The position numbers and the translations under genes were made by a program. This document shows, piece after piece, positions 7,280 through 15,866 of a stretch of DNA of 64,000 nt. The notes under the pieces are model-generated. The model was not told the DNA's origin, ran no database searches, and saw only the letters and a list, made by a program, of their open reading frames with translations. Positions within the stretch are counted from its first letter, which is position 1, and each line of letters begins with the position of its first letter. The stretch is from the NCBI RefSeq assembly GCF_011420305.2, contig NZ_CP061769.1, positions 3,335,001 through 3,399,000 of the forward strand. The letters are read 5' to 3'. The stretch is from Nocardioides ochotonae. GTDB taxonomy: Bacteria; Actinomycetota; Actinomycetes; Propionibacteriales; Nocardioidaceae.

Positions 7280-8473
7280 TCAGCGGCTGAGGATCACCGA
7301 GGAGCCGTGGCCGAACAGACCCTGGTTGGCGGTGATGCCGACCCGGGCGCCCTCGACCTGGCGGCCCTCCGCCTGGCCGCGCAGCTGCCAGGTGAGCTCG
7401 CAGACCTGCGCCAGAGCCTGGGCGGGGACGGCCTCGCCGAAGCAGGCCAGGCCGCCGGAGGGGTTGACCGGGATTCGGCCGCCGATGGTGGTCTCCCCGG
7501 CACGGAGCAGCTGCTCGGCCTCGCCGCGCTTGCACAGCCCGAGGTCCTCCATCCAGTCCAACTCCAGGGCGGTGGACAGGTCGTAGACCTCCGCGAGGTC
7601 GACGTCCTCGGGCCCGAGCCCGGCCTCCTCGTAGGCCGCGTGCGCGATCGACTCCTTGAAGGTCCGCTCCCCCGCGCCGGTCGCCGCGGTGGAGTCCGTG
7701 GACAGGTTGGGCATGTCCATCACGGTGTTGGGGAACGTCGGCGTCACGGTCGAGACCGCGCGCAGCCGGACCGGGTCGGTGAGCCCGTGGCGCCGCGCGT
7801 AGTCGGCGCTGACCAGCACCACCGCGGCCGCGCCGTCGGAGGTCGCGCAGATGTCGAGCAGGTGCAGCGGGTCCGAGACGACCGCACTGCCCAGCACGTC
7901 CTCGACGCTGACGGCCTTGCGGTAGCGGGCGTTCGGGTTGTCCAGGCCGTGGCGGGCGTTCTTGACCTTCACCTGGGCGAAGTCCGCGGGCGTCGCGCCG
8001 TAGAGGTCGATGCGCCGGCGCGCGTAGAGCGCGAAGTAGGCGGGGTTGGTCATCCCGAGCAGCCGGAACCGCAGCCAGTCCGGGTCCTCCCAGCGCTCGC
8101 CGGCGTTGGGGGCCAGGAAGCCCTTCGGCGTGGTGTCGGCGCCGACGACCAGCGCCACCTCGCACAGGCCCGCGAGGATGCGGGTCCGGGCGGTGTCGAG
8201 GGCCTGGGCGCCCGTCGCGCACGCGGCGTACGACGTGGCGACGCGGGCGCCGTTCCAGCCGAGCGCCTGCGCGAAGGTCGCGCCGGCGACGTAGCCGGCG
8301 TAGCCGTTGCGCACGGTCTCCCCGCCGACGACCAGGTCGACGTCGGTCCACGGGACCCCGGCGTCGGCGAGTGCCGCGCGGGCGGCGTGCACGCCGTAGG
8401 TCACGAAGTTGCGGCCCCACTTGCCCCAGGGGTGCATGCCCACCCCGGCGACGACCGCGTTGTCGGTGCTCAC
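7280..8473 (-). CDS. Thiolase-like acetyl-CoA acetyltransferase / lipid-transfer (SCP2-type thiolase) protein
   Basis: This 397-residue thiolase-fold enzyme has the nucleophilic cysteine in SYAACATGAQAL (C85), an NPSGGLACFGEA block carrying the second active-site cysteine and neighbouring residues, and a C-terminal GHGSSVIL. The form encoded with a zinc-ribbon/OB-fold partner is typical of actinobacterial acyl-CoA and steroid side-chain degradation, where the pair catalyses retro-aldol or thiolytic cleavage. The GTG at 8473 overlaps the stop of the OB-fold gene by four bases (GTGA), so subunits are probably made together. The exact acyl substrate is unknown. Confidence 0.93.
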   Translation of the reverse strand: MSTDNAVVAGVGMHPWGKWGRNFVTYGVHAARAALADAGVPWTDVDLVVGGETVRNGYAGYVAGATFAQALGWNGARVATSYAACATGAQALDTARTRILAGLCEVALVVGADTTPKGFLAPNAGERWEDPDWLRFRLLGMTNPAYFALYARRRIDLYGATPADFAQVKVKNARHGLDNPNARYRKAVSVEDVLGSAVVSDPLHLLDICATSDGAAAVVLVSADYARRHGLTDPVRLRAVSTVTPTFPNTVMDMPNLSTDSTAATGAGERTFKESIAHAAYEEAGLGPEDVDLAEVYDLSTALELDWMEDLGLCKRGEAEQLLRAGETTIGGRIPVNPSGGLACFGEAVPAQALAQVCELTWQLRGQAEGRQVEGARVGITANQGLFGHGSSVILSR

Positions 8474-8934
8474 TGGTCGGCCTCCTCGCCCAGCTCGGTG
8501 ACCGGCTTCCAGCGCCACACAGTGCGCTCGCCGGTGTCGTCGGTGTGCAGCGTCTCGACCACCAGCTCGGCCTCGGCGCCCACGGTGAGGTCGTCGACGC
8601 CGTAGCCCTCGGCCACCTGGCCCAGCACGGTGAGCCCCTCGGGCAGCTCGACGGCCGCCAGCGCGAACGGGACGAACGGGTCGCTCGGCGCGATGTACGG
8701 CGCCGGCGGCTGGTACTGGGCGTCGGTGTAGGACCAGATCCGGCCCCGGCGCGACAGCTCGGCGGTCTCGAAGACCTCGCCGTCGCACGCGGGGTTGCGG
8801 CAGTAGCCCTCGTTGCCCGGCACCGGCGGGAAGTAGACGGTGGTGCAGACGGTGCACCGCGACCCGATCAGCCGCGGCTCGGGGCCGGTGGTGAACCACC
8901 CCTCGATGACCGGCGTGGACGATGACGACGTCAT
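8470..8934 (-). CDS. Zinc-ribbon / OB-fold acyl-CoA-associated protein
   Basis: This 154-residue protein has a rubredoxin-like zinc ribbon near residues 23-48 (C-x2-C then C-x4-C, in CTVC and CRNPAC), followed by an OB-fold with SRRGRIWSYTDAQY and PFVPFALAAVELPEG. Such DUF35-type proteins form complexes with thiolase-like lipid-transfer proteins and gate CoA ester access. Its position immediately upstream of, and overlapping, the thiolase gene supports that partnership. The ATG at 8934 precedes a typical short N-terminus. The 125-bp gap upstream (8935-9059) should hold the operon promoter, but I see no clear -10/-35 pair. Confidence 0.92.
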   Translation of the reverse strand: MTSSSSTPVIEGWFTTGPEPRLIGSRCTVCTTVYFPPVPGNEGYCRNPACDGEVFETAELSRRGRIWSYTDAQYQPPAPYIAPSDPFVPFALAAVELPEGLTVLGQVAEGYGVDDLTVGAEAELVVETLHTDDTGERTVWRWKPVTELGEEADQ

Positions 8935-9059
8935 GGGACCCCTCAGCCTCGACAACTGCAACGGGTGCCGACTATGGCACGCGCCACTGTCCTCGCGCGG
9001 GTCTCGTCCCACCGAGCCGGAGCGACCCGGGCGGGGCTGGGCTGGGGCCCGGGCCCCGC

Positions 9060-10451
9060 TCAGCCGCGGGCGAGGAAGGTGAGCAGGTCGTGGCGGGTGA
9101 CCACGCCGATCGGCTTGCCGTCCTCGTGGACCAGCACCGCGTCCGCCTTCTCCAGCAGTCGTACGGCGGCCTCCGCGGGCTCCGTGGAGCCGATCGTCGG
9201 CAGCGGGTCGGACATGTGCTCGTCGACGCGGTCGGTGAGCCGGGCGTGGCCGGCGTACAGCGCGTCGAGCAGGTCGCGCTCGGAGACCGAGCCGGCGACC
9301 TCGGCGGCGACGAGCGGCGGCTCCGCGCGCACGACGGGCATCTGCGAGACGCCGTACTCCTGGAGGATCTGGACGGCCTCGGCGATGGTCTCGCCGGGGT
9401 GGGTGTGCACGAGGTCGGGCAGACGCCCGTCCTTGCCGCGCAGCACCTCGCCAACCGACTGGACGGCGGCCTCCTGGGCGGTCGGGAAGCCGTACTGGCC
9501 GAGCCACTCGTCGTTGAAGATCTTGGTGAGGTAGCCGCGCCCGGAGTCCGGCAGCAGCACCACGATCACGGCGTCCTCGCGGCCCTGCTCGGCGAGCTCG
9601 TGAGCCAGCTTGGCGGCGGCGAAGGCGGCCATGCCGGAGGAGCCGCCGACCAGCAGCGCCTCCTCGCGGGCCAAGCGGCGGGTGAAGGCGAAGGAGTCGG
9701 CGTCGGAGACCTCGATGACCCGGTCGGCGACCCCGCGGTCGTAGGTGTCGGGCCAGAAGTCCTCACCCACGCCCTCGACGAGGTAGGGGCGCCCGGAGCC
9801 GCCGGAGTAGACCGACCCCTCCGGGTCCGCGCCGACGACCTGGATGTCGGGGTTCTGCTCCTTGAGGTAGCGACCGACGCCGCTGATCGTGCCGCCGGTG
9901 CCCATGCCGGTCACGAAGTGGGTGATGCGCCCCTCGGTCTGCTTCCAGATCTCCGGACCGGTGGTCTCGTAGTGCGAGCGCGGGTTGTGCGGGTTGGAGT
10001 ACTGGTCCGGCTTCCACGCGCCGGGCTGGGAGGCCAGCCGGTCCGAGACGCTGTAGTAGGAGTCCGGGTGCTCGGGGTCGACGGCGGTCGGGCACACGAC
10101 GACCTCGGCGCCGTAGGCCTTGAGCACGTTGCGCTTGTCCTCGCTGACCTTGTCGGGGCACACGAAGATGCAGTGGTAGCCCTTCTCCTGGGCCGCCATC
10201 GCCAGCCCCACGCCGGTGTTACCCGAGGTCGGCTCGACGATGGTGCCGCCGGGCTGCAGCGCCCCGGAGGCCTCCGCCGCCTCGATCATCCGGGTGGCGA
10301 TGCGGTCCTTCACCGACCCGCCCGGGTTGAGGTACTCCACCTTGGCCAGCACCATCGGCCCCGGACGGTCGGCGAGACCGTCCAGCGTCCGGCGCAGGCG
10401 CAGCAGCGGAGTGTTGCCAATCAGGTCCAGGAGCGAGTCGACGTACTGCAT
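9060..10451 (-). CDS. cbs: Cystathionine beta-synthase
   Basis: The 463-residue enzyme has a fold-type II PLP catalytic domain (1-320) and two C-terminal CBS domains (about 335-463). The PLP lysine is K48 in GGSVKDR; SGNTGVGLA is the phosphate-side loop and TGMGTGGTISG the glycine loop. It should condense serine and homocysteine to cystathionine in the cytosol (reverse transsulfuration). The CBS pair distinguishes it from cysteine synthase and offers a site for nucleotide or S-adenosylmethionine control. The ATG is at the predicted transcription start. The gene is divergent from an SGNH hydrolase, as in mycobacteria, where cbs lies near similar genes. Confidence 0.96.
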   Translation of the reverse strand: MQYVDSLLDLIGNTPLLRLRRTLDGLADRPGPMVLAKVEYLNPGGSVKDRIATRMIEAAEASGALQPGGTIVEPTSGNTGVGLAMAAQEKGYHCIFVCPDKVSEDKRNVLKAYGAEVVVCPTAVDPEHPDSYYSVSDRLASQPGAWKPDQYSNPHNPRSHYETTGPEIWKQTEGRITHFVTGMGTGGTISGVGRYLKEQNPDIQVVGADPEGSVYSGGSGRPYLVEGVGEDFWPDTYDRGVADRVIEVSDADSFAFTRRLAREEALLVGGSSGMAAFAAAKLAHELAEQGREDAVIVVLLPDSGRGYLTKIFNDEWLGQYGFPTAQEAAVQSVGEVLRGKDGRLPDLVHTHPGETIAEAVQILQEYGVSQMPVVRAEPPLVAAEVAGSVSERDLLDALYAGHARLTDRVDEHMSDPLPTIGSTEPAEAAVRLLEKADAVLVHEDGKPIGVVTRHDLLTFLARG

Positions 10452-10457
10452 CCGGCC

Positions 10458-10463
10458 AATCTA
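10458..10463 (-). promoter_or_regulatory. -10 box (TAGATT) of cbs
   Basis: TAGATT places +1 exactly on the A of ATG 10451. A TTGCCC hexamer 19 bases upstream could be the -35. Confidence 0.55.
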
Positions 10464-10519
10464 GGGCGGGTCACCGTCAGTTGGGCAAACCCTGCCCCCG
10501 ACCGGCCGGTCGTCCTCCG

Positions 10520-10525
10520 TAGACT
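10520..10525 (+). promoter_or_regulatory. -10 box (TAGACT) of the SGNH hydrolase gene
   Basis: TAGACT places +1 on the G of GTG 10532, predicting a leaderless message divergent from cbs. Confidence 0.55.
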
Positions 10526-10531
10526 CGATCC

Positions 10532-11581
10532 GTGGGAAAGGCAGCAGCGGCACGCAAGCTGGCTTCCGCTGCGGCCTACGGCGGCGGCGGGCTGACCATG
10601 CTCGGAGGCACCCTGTACGGCGTCCTGACCGCCGAGGCCAAGCTGGCCCGCAAGGCGATCGGCCCGCTCCTCGAGGACCCGCCCCCGGACCCCACCGGCT
10701 GGTACGGCCGCGGCCGTCCCGCCCCCGCGGTCAAGCTCGTCGTCCTCGGTGACTCCAGCGCCGCCGGGTACGGCGTGGCGCGGGTCGAGGAGACCCCCGG
10801 GGCGCTGCTGGCCAGCGGCGTGGCCGAGCACGCGGATCGACGCGTCTACCTGCGCGACCTCGCGGTCGTCGGCGCCAAGTCCTCCGACCTCGCCGAGCAG
10901 GTCGACAAGGCGCTGCCGATCCAGCCCGACGTCGCGGTGATCCTCATCGGCGGCAACGACGTCACCCACACCGTGATGCCGTCGGCCTCGGTGCGCCACC
11001 TCCAGGAGGCGGTACGCCGCCTGCGGGCCGCCGACGTCGAGGTCGTCGTCGGCACCTGTCCCGACCTCGGCACCATCAAGCCGATCGCTCCCCCGCTCAA
11101 GCAGGTCGCCCGCGCCTGGTCGCGCCGGCTGGCCGCCGGCCAGACGATCGCGGCGATCGAGGAGGGCGGGCGCACCGTCTCCATCGGCTCGATCCTGGGC
11201 CCGGAGTTCGCTGCCGCGCCGGCCCTGCTCTTCGGCCCGGACCGCTTCCACCCCTCCGCCCAGGGCTACCGTGCCGCGGCCGGGATCCTGCTGCCCTCGA
11301 TCCTCGCCGCGGTCGGCGTGATCCCGGACGATGAGGAGCGCATCGAGTCGATGCGCGGCGAGGCGATCCTGCCGATCAGCAAGGCAGCGGTCCAGGCGGT
11401 CAACAACCCCGGTACCGAGCTCGACGGCACCGAGGTCGGCGGCCACCGCCTCGGCGTGCGCGGGCTGTGGGTGGAGATGCGCCACCGCCGCCGTCGCGCC
11501 CAGACCAGCAGCGAGGGCCCCGAGCAGATCGAGCCCGAGGACCGTCGCCCGTCCGGCGAGCCCACCCCCGCCGGCTCCTAG
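10532..11581 (+). CDS. SGNH/GDSL-family hydrolase (putative lipase/esterase)
   Basis: The 349-residue protein has an N-terminal hydrophobic stretch (about 12-33) that may anchor it, then an SGNH domain. The nucleophile is S75 in GDSSAAGYG, the oxyanion residues lie in GGND (140-143), and the Asp/His pair D237 and H240 is in DRFHPSAQGY. SGNH enzymes hydrolyse esters of lipids or glycans. The charged C-terminal 80 residues are outside the core. It resembles mycobacterial hydrolases that sit near cbs. Natural substrate unknown. Confidence 0.92.
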   Translation: MGKAAAARKLASAAAYGGGGLTMLGGTLYGVLTAEAKLARKAIGPLLEDPPPDPTGWYGRGRPAPAVKLVVLGDSSAAGYGVARVEETPGALLASGVAEHADRRVYLRDLAVVGAKSSDLAEQVDKALPIQPDVAVILIGGNDVTHTVMPSASVRHLQEAVRRLRAADVEVVVGTCPDLGTIKPIAPPLKQVARAWSRRLAAGQTIAAIEEGGRTVSIGSILGPEFAAAPALLFGPDRFHPSAQGYRAAAGILLPSILAAVGVIPDDEERIESMRGEAILPISKAAVQAVNNPGTELDGTEVGGHRLGVRGLWVEMRHRRRRAQTSSEGPEQIEPEDRRPSGEPTPAGS

Positions 11582-11590
11582 CGCACACGC

Positions 11591-11627
11591 ACGAGGGCCC
11601 CGGGAGCGATGCTCCCGGGGCCCTCGT
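11591..11627. terminator. Strong bidirectional terminator hairpin
   Basis: A perfect 17-bp stem (11591-11607 with 11611-11627) encloses a three-base loop between the convergent SGNH hydrolase and Bax-inhibitor-1 genes. It has no U-tract, as is common in high-GC actinobacteria. Confidence 0.85.
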
Positions 11628-11650
11628 CGTTCGCGCCGAGGCGCGCAGGC

Positions 11651-12496
11651 TCAGTCCTGGCTGAAGATCGCCAGGATGCGCAGCAGGTTGGTGTAGATCC
11701 AGACCAGGCTGACGGTCATCGCGAACGCGGCGCGCCACGACTCGCGCTCGGGCAGCCCGTTGGCGATGCCCTGCTCGACGAAGTCGAAGTCCATGATCAG
11801 CATGAACACGCCGAGCACCAGGCCGGCCACGGCGAAGAGCAGGCCCATGCCGCCGAAGCCGTGGATGCCGAAGCTGTTGCCGAACATGCCCAGCACCAGC
11901 TCGAGGACGCTGAGGCCGATCATGCCGAAGACGGCGGCGGTCACGAAGGTGCGGAACTTGTTGCCGACCTTGATGTTGAGGACCTTGTACGCCGCGAGCG
12001 TGCCCGCGAAGGCCGCGAAGGTGCCGAGCACGGCCTGGGTGACGATGCCACCACCGAAGTTGGCGTCGAAGAGCTTGCTGAGGCCACCGAGGGCGACACC
12101 CTCGAGGGCGCAGAACGCCAGCACCAGCGCGGGGCTGATGACGCGCTTGAAGGAGTTGACCATCGAGAGCGCGAAGGCGCCGAGGCTGCCGATCGTGACG
12201 GCCGCGATGAGCGGGCCGAGGTCGACGGTCGAGTCCTCGAGGTTCGGGGTGAGGAACCAGGTCAGCGCGGCGAAGACGATCACCATGCCGAGCGACATGC
12301 CGGTCTTCTGCACCACCGTGTCGATGGTCATCCGGCCCTCGGACGTCGGGGCCGGCGCGTAGCCGAGGCCCTGGTCCTGACCCGGGGTTCCGGTCCCCCA
12401 CGTCGAGGGGTCTGCGTAGGTCTGGGTGCCGTAGGCGTTCGCGCCGGGGCGGTTGAACTCCTCCGACCGACGGAACACCGGGTTGTTGCTCTGCAT
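11651..12496 (-). CDS. Bax inhibitor-1/YccA-family membrane protein
   Basis: This protein of about 281 residues has a polar N-terminus typical of actinobacterial members (SNNPVFRRSEEFNR, then a Gly/Thr-rich stretch) and seven hydrophobic segments from about residue 70 on. The C-terminal part carries DFDFVEQGI and the final membrane segment. The bacterial family includes pH-sensitive calcium-leak channels; its job here is unknown. ATG 12496 follows an AAGGAG Shine-Dalgarno at a normal distance. However, a TAGGCT box also puts a transcription start exactly on an in-frame ATG at 12547, which would add 17 residues, so two start sites are possible. Confidence 0.9.
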   Translation of the reverse strand: MQSNNPVFRRSEEFNRPGANAYGTQTYADPSTWGTGTPGQDQGLGYAPAPTSEGRMTIDTVVQKTGMSLGMVIVFAALTWFLTPNLEDSTVDLGPLIAAVTIGSLGAFALSMVNSFKRVISPALVLAFCALEGVALGGLSKLFDANFGGGIVTQAVLGTFAAFAGTLAAYKVLNIKVGNKFRTFVTAAVFGMIGLSVLELVLGMFGNSFGIHGFGGMGLLFAVAGLVLGVFMLIMDFDFVEQGIANGLPERESWRAAFAMTVSLVWIYTNLLRILAIFSQD

Positions 12497-12553
12497 TCGG
12501 GGTCTCTCCTTGGAGGCCTGCGTGATGACCGCCGCCCTGACGGTCATGGGGTC

Positions 12554-12559
12554 AGCCTA
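12554..12559 (-). promoter_or_regulatory. -10 box (TAGGCT) of the Bax-inhibitor-1 gene
   Basis: TAGGCT puts +1 at 12547, itself an in-frame ATG, 51 bases before the ATG with the Shine-Dalgarno. Confidence 0.5.
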
Positions 12560-12705
12560 GTGACCTCACCGTGTGCAACGCATGACCTGCCTCGCGCGTT
12601 CCCGCCCCGCGAGGTCCGTGGGCGTCGGTGGGGCCGGGTCGTGCGGATCGCGGGTCCGGGGGTGCGCGTTGGTAATGTCGCCGCGCCCCCAGACCCAGGA
12701 GACCG

Positions 12706-14829
12706 ATGACCCAGCCACGCCCGGAGGCCGGCGCGCGCTCGCCGTTCCGTGCGGACGTGCAGGGGCTGCGCGCGATCGCCGTGCTCACGGTGATCGCCGG
12801 GCACGCGGGTCTCTCCCAGCTGCCCGGGGGCTTCGTCGGCGTCGACGTCTTCTTCGTGATCTCCGGCTTCTTGATCACCCAGCTGCTGCTGCGCGAGGTC
12901 ACCCGCACCGGCGGCGTCTCGCTGCGCGGCTTCTACGCCCGCCGCGCGCGCCGCATCCTCCCCGCCGCCACCTTCGTCACGCTGGTGACCCTGGGCGCGT
13001 CGGTGTGGTGGCTGAGCGCCCTCGACGCGCTGGAGGTGGTCAAGGACGCCGTCTGGGCGACGATCTTCGCCGCCAACATCCGCTTCGCCTCGGTCGGCAC
13101 CGACTACTTCGCTCGCGACCAGCTGCCCTCACCTCTGCAGCACTACTGGTCGCTCGCGGTCGAGGAGCAGTTCTACCTCGTGTGGCCGCTGGTGCTGGTG
13201 GCCTGCGTGCTGCTCGCGCGCCGTCTCACCCGCGGCGCCGCGGACCCCTCGCCGGCCCGCACGGCCAAGGTGGTGATGGTGACGCTGGCCGTCCTCACCG
13301 CCGCCTCCTTCGCCTACGGCGTGTGGCGCACCGAGGTCGACCCCACCGCGGCGTACTTCTCCACGCCTGCGCGGGCCTGGGAGCTGGGGGTCGGCGCCCT
13401 GGCGGTCCCGCTCGCACCGGTCCTCGCCGCGCGCATGCCGGCGACCGCGCGCGGGCTGCTGAGCGTCACCGGCCTGGGCTTCATCGCCGCGGCCTGCCTG
13501 CGCTACGACGAGACCTCGCCGTTCCCCGGCACCGCCGCGCTGCTGCCGGTCGTCGGCGCGCTGCTGGTGCTGGTCGCGGGCGCCGGCGGCCACCCGCGCG
13601 AGCCGTTCCCGATCCGCGCGCTCGGCGTGTGGCCGATGCGGGTGATCGGCGACTGGTCCTACTCCCTCTACCTCTGGCACTGGCCGCTGCTGGTGCTGCC
13701 CGTCGGCTACCTCGGCCGCGACCTGACGCCGCTGGAGGTGGGCGCGGCGGTCGCGGCGACGTTCGTGCTCTCCGGCCTCACCTACCGCCTCGTCGAGACG
13801 CCGTTCCGCCGCACCCGCGTGCTGCGGGTGCACCGCGGCCTCGTGCTCTACCCCCTCTCCCTGGGACTGGTCGTCACCAGCGCCTTCGCCGCCCAGGACT
13901 ACGCCGAGTGGCGCACCGGCGAGCACGGCAACGACCCGGCGGTGACGGTCACCGACCTGGGCGAGGAGGCCGAGGAGCTGGACCCGACGGTCGCGCTGGT
14001 GAAGGCCTCGGTGCTGGCCGCCCGGGAGGGCCAGGCGGTGCCGAGCGACCTGACCCCCGACCTGCTCGACATCCGCGAGGACCGCGCCGCCCTCGGACGG
14101 TGCAGCTATGAGACCGACGCGCTCCCGCTCTGCCCGCGCGGCACCACCGGCACCCCGGAGAAGACCGTCGTCGTGCTCGGCAACTCCCACGGCCGCATGT
14201 GGGTGCCGGCGTTCGAGCGGATCGCCCGCGAGCACGACCTGCGCACCTACTACCTGGTCAAGGTCGGCTGCCCGGCCGCGCTGGTGACCGTCGGCTCCCA
14301 GGCGGAGTACGCCGGGTGCACGGCCTTCCGCGAGTGGGCGCTGGAGCAGATCGCCGAGCTGCGCCCCGACGTGGTCGTGGTCGCCACCAACGTCGCGGAG
14401 ACCCTGCTCCACGAGGGCCGCCCGGTCGAGGACCCTGCCGAGCGCGAACAGCTGGTGCGCGCGGGCTTCGATGAGCTCTTCGACCGGCTGGCGCCGATCG
14501 CGGGTCGCACCGTGCTGCTGCGCGACGTCCCCGAGCTCGACGAGTCGCCCGAGGTCTGCCTCAGCACCGGACGGCCCGACCTCGGGGACTGCCTGCTCAG
14601 CCCCACCCCGCACGCCACCCGGATGGCCGACCTGTCCGTCGCCTCGGCCCAGGAGCGCCGGGTCCCGGTCATCGACCCCACCCCGTGGGTGTGCTGGGAC
14701 GGCTCGTGCCCCGCGGTGATCGGCTCGACGATCCCCTACCGCGACACCGGCCACCTCACCACCCAGTACGCCGCGGCCCTCACCGAGGACCTCGCGCGGT
14801 CCCTGGCCCCGCTGCTCCGCGCGGGCTGA
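12706..14829 (+). CDS. Acyltransferase-3 / SGNH fusion (OafA-like O-acetyltransferase)
   Basis: The 707-residue protein begins with an acyltransferase-3 domain. FRADVQGLRAIAVL, the catalytic-type HAG near residue 40, GVDVFFVISGFLIT and a series of about ten membrane segments reach to residue 400. It ends with a cell-surface SGNH domain (about 465-700) holding VLGNSHG. The two-domain layout is that of OafA/OatA-type enzymes, which carry acetyl groups across the membrane and attach them to peptidoglycan, polysaccharide or lipid. The ATG at 12706 follows CAGGAGA. The acceptor is unknown. A TAATGT box near 12672 may be its -10. Confidence 0.93.
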   Translation: MTQPRPEAGARSPFRADVQGLRAIAVLTVIAGHAGLSQLPGGFVGVDVFFVISGFLITQLLLREVTRTGGVSLRGFYARRARRILPAATFVTLVTLGASVWWLSALDALEVVKDAVWATIFAANIRFASVGTDYFARDQLPSPLQHYWSLAVEEQFYLVWPLVLVACVLLARRLTRGAADPSPARTAKVVMVTLAVLTAASFAYGVWRTEVDPTAAYFSTPARAWELGVGALAVPLAPVLAARMPATARGLLSVTGLGFIAAACLRYDETSPFPGTAALLPVVGALLVLVAGAGGHPREPFPIRALGVWPMRVIGDWSYSLYLWHWPLLVLPVGYLGRDLTPLEVGAAVAATFVLSGLTYRLVETPFRRTRVLRVHRGLVLYPLSLGLVVTSAFAAQDYAEWRTGEHGNDPAVTVTDLGEEAEELDPTVALVKASVLAAREGQAVPSDLTPDLLDIREDRAALGRCSYETDALPLCPRGTTGTPEKTVVVLGNSHGRMWVPAFERIAREHDLRTYYLVKVGCPAALVTVGSQAEYAGCTAFREWALEQIAELRPDVVVVATNVAETLLHEGRPVEDPAEREQLVRAGFDELFDRLAPIAGRTVLLRDVPELDESPEVCLSTGRPDLGDCLLSPTPHATRMADLSVASAQERRVPVIDPTPWVCWDGSCPAVIGSTIPYRDTGHLTTQYAAALTEDLARSLAPLLRAG

Positions 14830-14832
14830 GCC

Positions 14833-15486
14833 TCAGCCCGGGGACGGCTCGCCTCGCCGCACCGCCACCACGACCGTGTCGGTGGCGACCGCCTCGCGGC
14901 CCTCGGCGTCGCGCACCCGTCGGGTGGGTGCGTCCGCGACCCGCACGTCCCAGTCCGCCGGGTCCAGCAGCGCCGTCACCTGCTCGGGGCCGAACAGCAG
15001 CCGGGCGAGCTCGGGGTTGCGCAGCCCGGCGGCGGCGTCCGCGGGGTGGTGCGCGCCGACGAGCAGCGTGCCGCCGGGGCGGACCGCTGCCGCGAGCGCG
15101 GCGTACACCCGCACGAAGTGCTGCTCGGGCAGGTGCAGGAAGTGCACGGTGACCAGGTCGGCGGCGGGCACCTCGTCGCCGCCGGCGAGCAGGTCCACCC
15201 GACGCCAGGTGCACCGCTCGGCGACCCCCTCCTCCGCGGCGTGCTGCGCGGCCCGCTCCAGGGCCACCCCGGACACGTCGACGCCGGTGACCTGCCAGCC
15301 CCGCCGGGCCAGCCAGACCGCGTCGGCGCCCTCGCCGCACCCCACGTCGAGCGCCGTGCCCGGCGCCAGGTCGGCGGCGTGCTCGACCAGGCGGGCGTTG
15401 GGCTGCCCGGACCAGATCCGCTGGGAGGCGGCGTACCGCTCGTCCCAGAACTCAGCGCTCCAGCGGTCCGGTGCTTCCTCGCTCAT
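14833..15486 (-). CDS. Class I SAM-dependent methyltransferase
   Basis: This 217-residue protein has a Rossmann-type methyltransferase core: motif I ALDVGCGEGADAVWLA (around 45-60), the acidic ribose-binding GVDVS, and post-motif blocks DLVTVHFLHLP and GGTLLVGAHHP. It opens with an FWDERYAAS sequence typical of TehB/UbiE-like small-molecule methyltransferases. The substrate cannot be assigned. Its ATG overlaps the stop of an upstream HTH gene by four bases, so it may be co-transcribed with that gene. It is convergent with the acyltransferase gene, three bases apart, with no obvious terminator between them. Confidence 0.9.
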   Translation of the reverse strand: MSEEAPDRWSAEFWDERYAASQRIWSGQPNARLVEHAADLAPGTALDVGCGEGADAVWLARRGWQVTGVDVSGVALERAAQHAAEEGVAERCTWRRVDLLAGGDEVPAADLVTVHFLHLPEQHFVRVYAALAAAVRPGGTLLVGAHHPADAAAGLRNPELARLLFGPEQVTALLDPADWDVRVADAPTRRVRDAEGREAVATDTVVVAVRRGEPSPG

Positions 15487-15758
15487 GTGCTCCGCTCTCC
15501 TCTCGCCGTAGGCCCGGCCGTGTCACCTTCGGTCAGGTAGCCGATGTCGTCGAGGAGCGCGTCGAGCACGCCGGAGTACCGGACGCCGGTGAGGCGCGAG
15601 ATGGCGACCAAGTGCTCCTTGGCGATGAGCCTCTTCGGCGCGCGCCAGTTACCGAGCGTTGTCTGAGTGACGCCGAGCTTGCGCGCCACCTGGCGTTCGC
15701 TCACGGTGTAGGGCTGCGCATCGATGTGCGCCTGAATCAGGTCGTAGAGCTTGCCCAC
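15483..15758 (-). CDS. Small helix-turn-helix protein of phage/mobile-element type
   Basis: The 91-residue protein has a helix-turn-helix near residues 18-45 (VSERQVARKLGVTQTTLGNW). It is followed by IAKEHLVAISRLTGVRYSGVLDALL, a pattern I associate with small regulators in actinobacterial phages and integrated elements. It is not a full repressor with a dimerisation or cleavage domain. GTG 15758 is preceded by a GA-rich stretch that can serve as Shine-Dalgarno. The gene lies on the same strand, 108 bases downstream of an unusual tRNA, and its stop overlaps the methyltransferase start. No integrase or other phage gene accompanies it, so it may be a remnant. Confidence 0.8.
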   Translation of the reverse strand: MGKLYDLIQAHIDAQPYTVSERQVARKLGVTQTTLGNWRAPKRLIAKEHLVAISRLTGVRYSGVLDALLDDIGYLTEGDTAGPTARGERST

Positions 15759-15866
15759 TGTCCCTGCCTCCTCTCGACGGGCAGCTGGTGCCCATGCGCG
15801 AGACGGGTCAGTCCTGCGTTCACCTCGAATGGCTCACCAGATGGCTCACCGAGCGTGTCCCTCATG

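Noticed and set aside
7149..7586. Possible small protein with heptad repeats VRTLDSA/VKGLDST/VRSLDST
   Set aside because: The repeats come from the 21-bp DNA array; the frame then runs antisense through the thiolase gene, and no promoter or ribosome site supports it.
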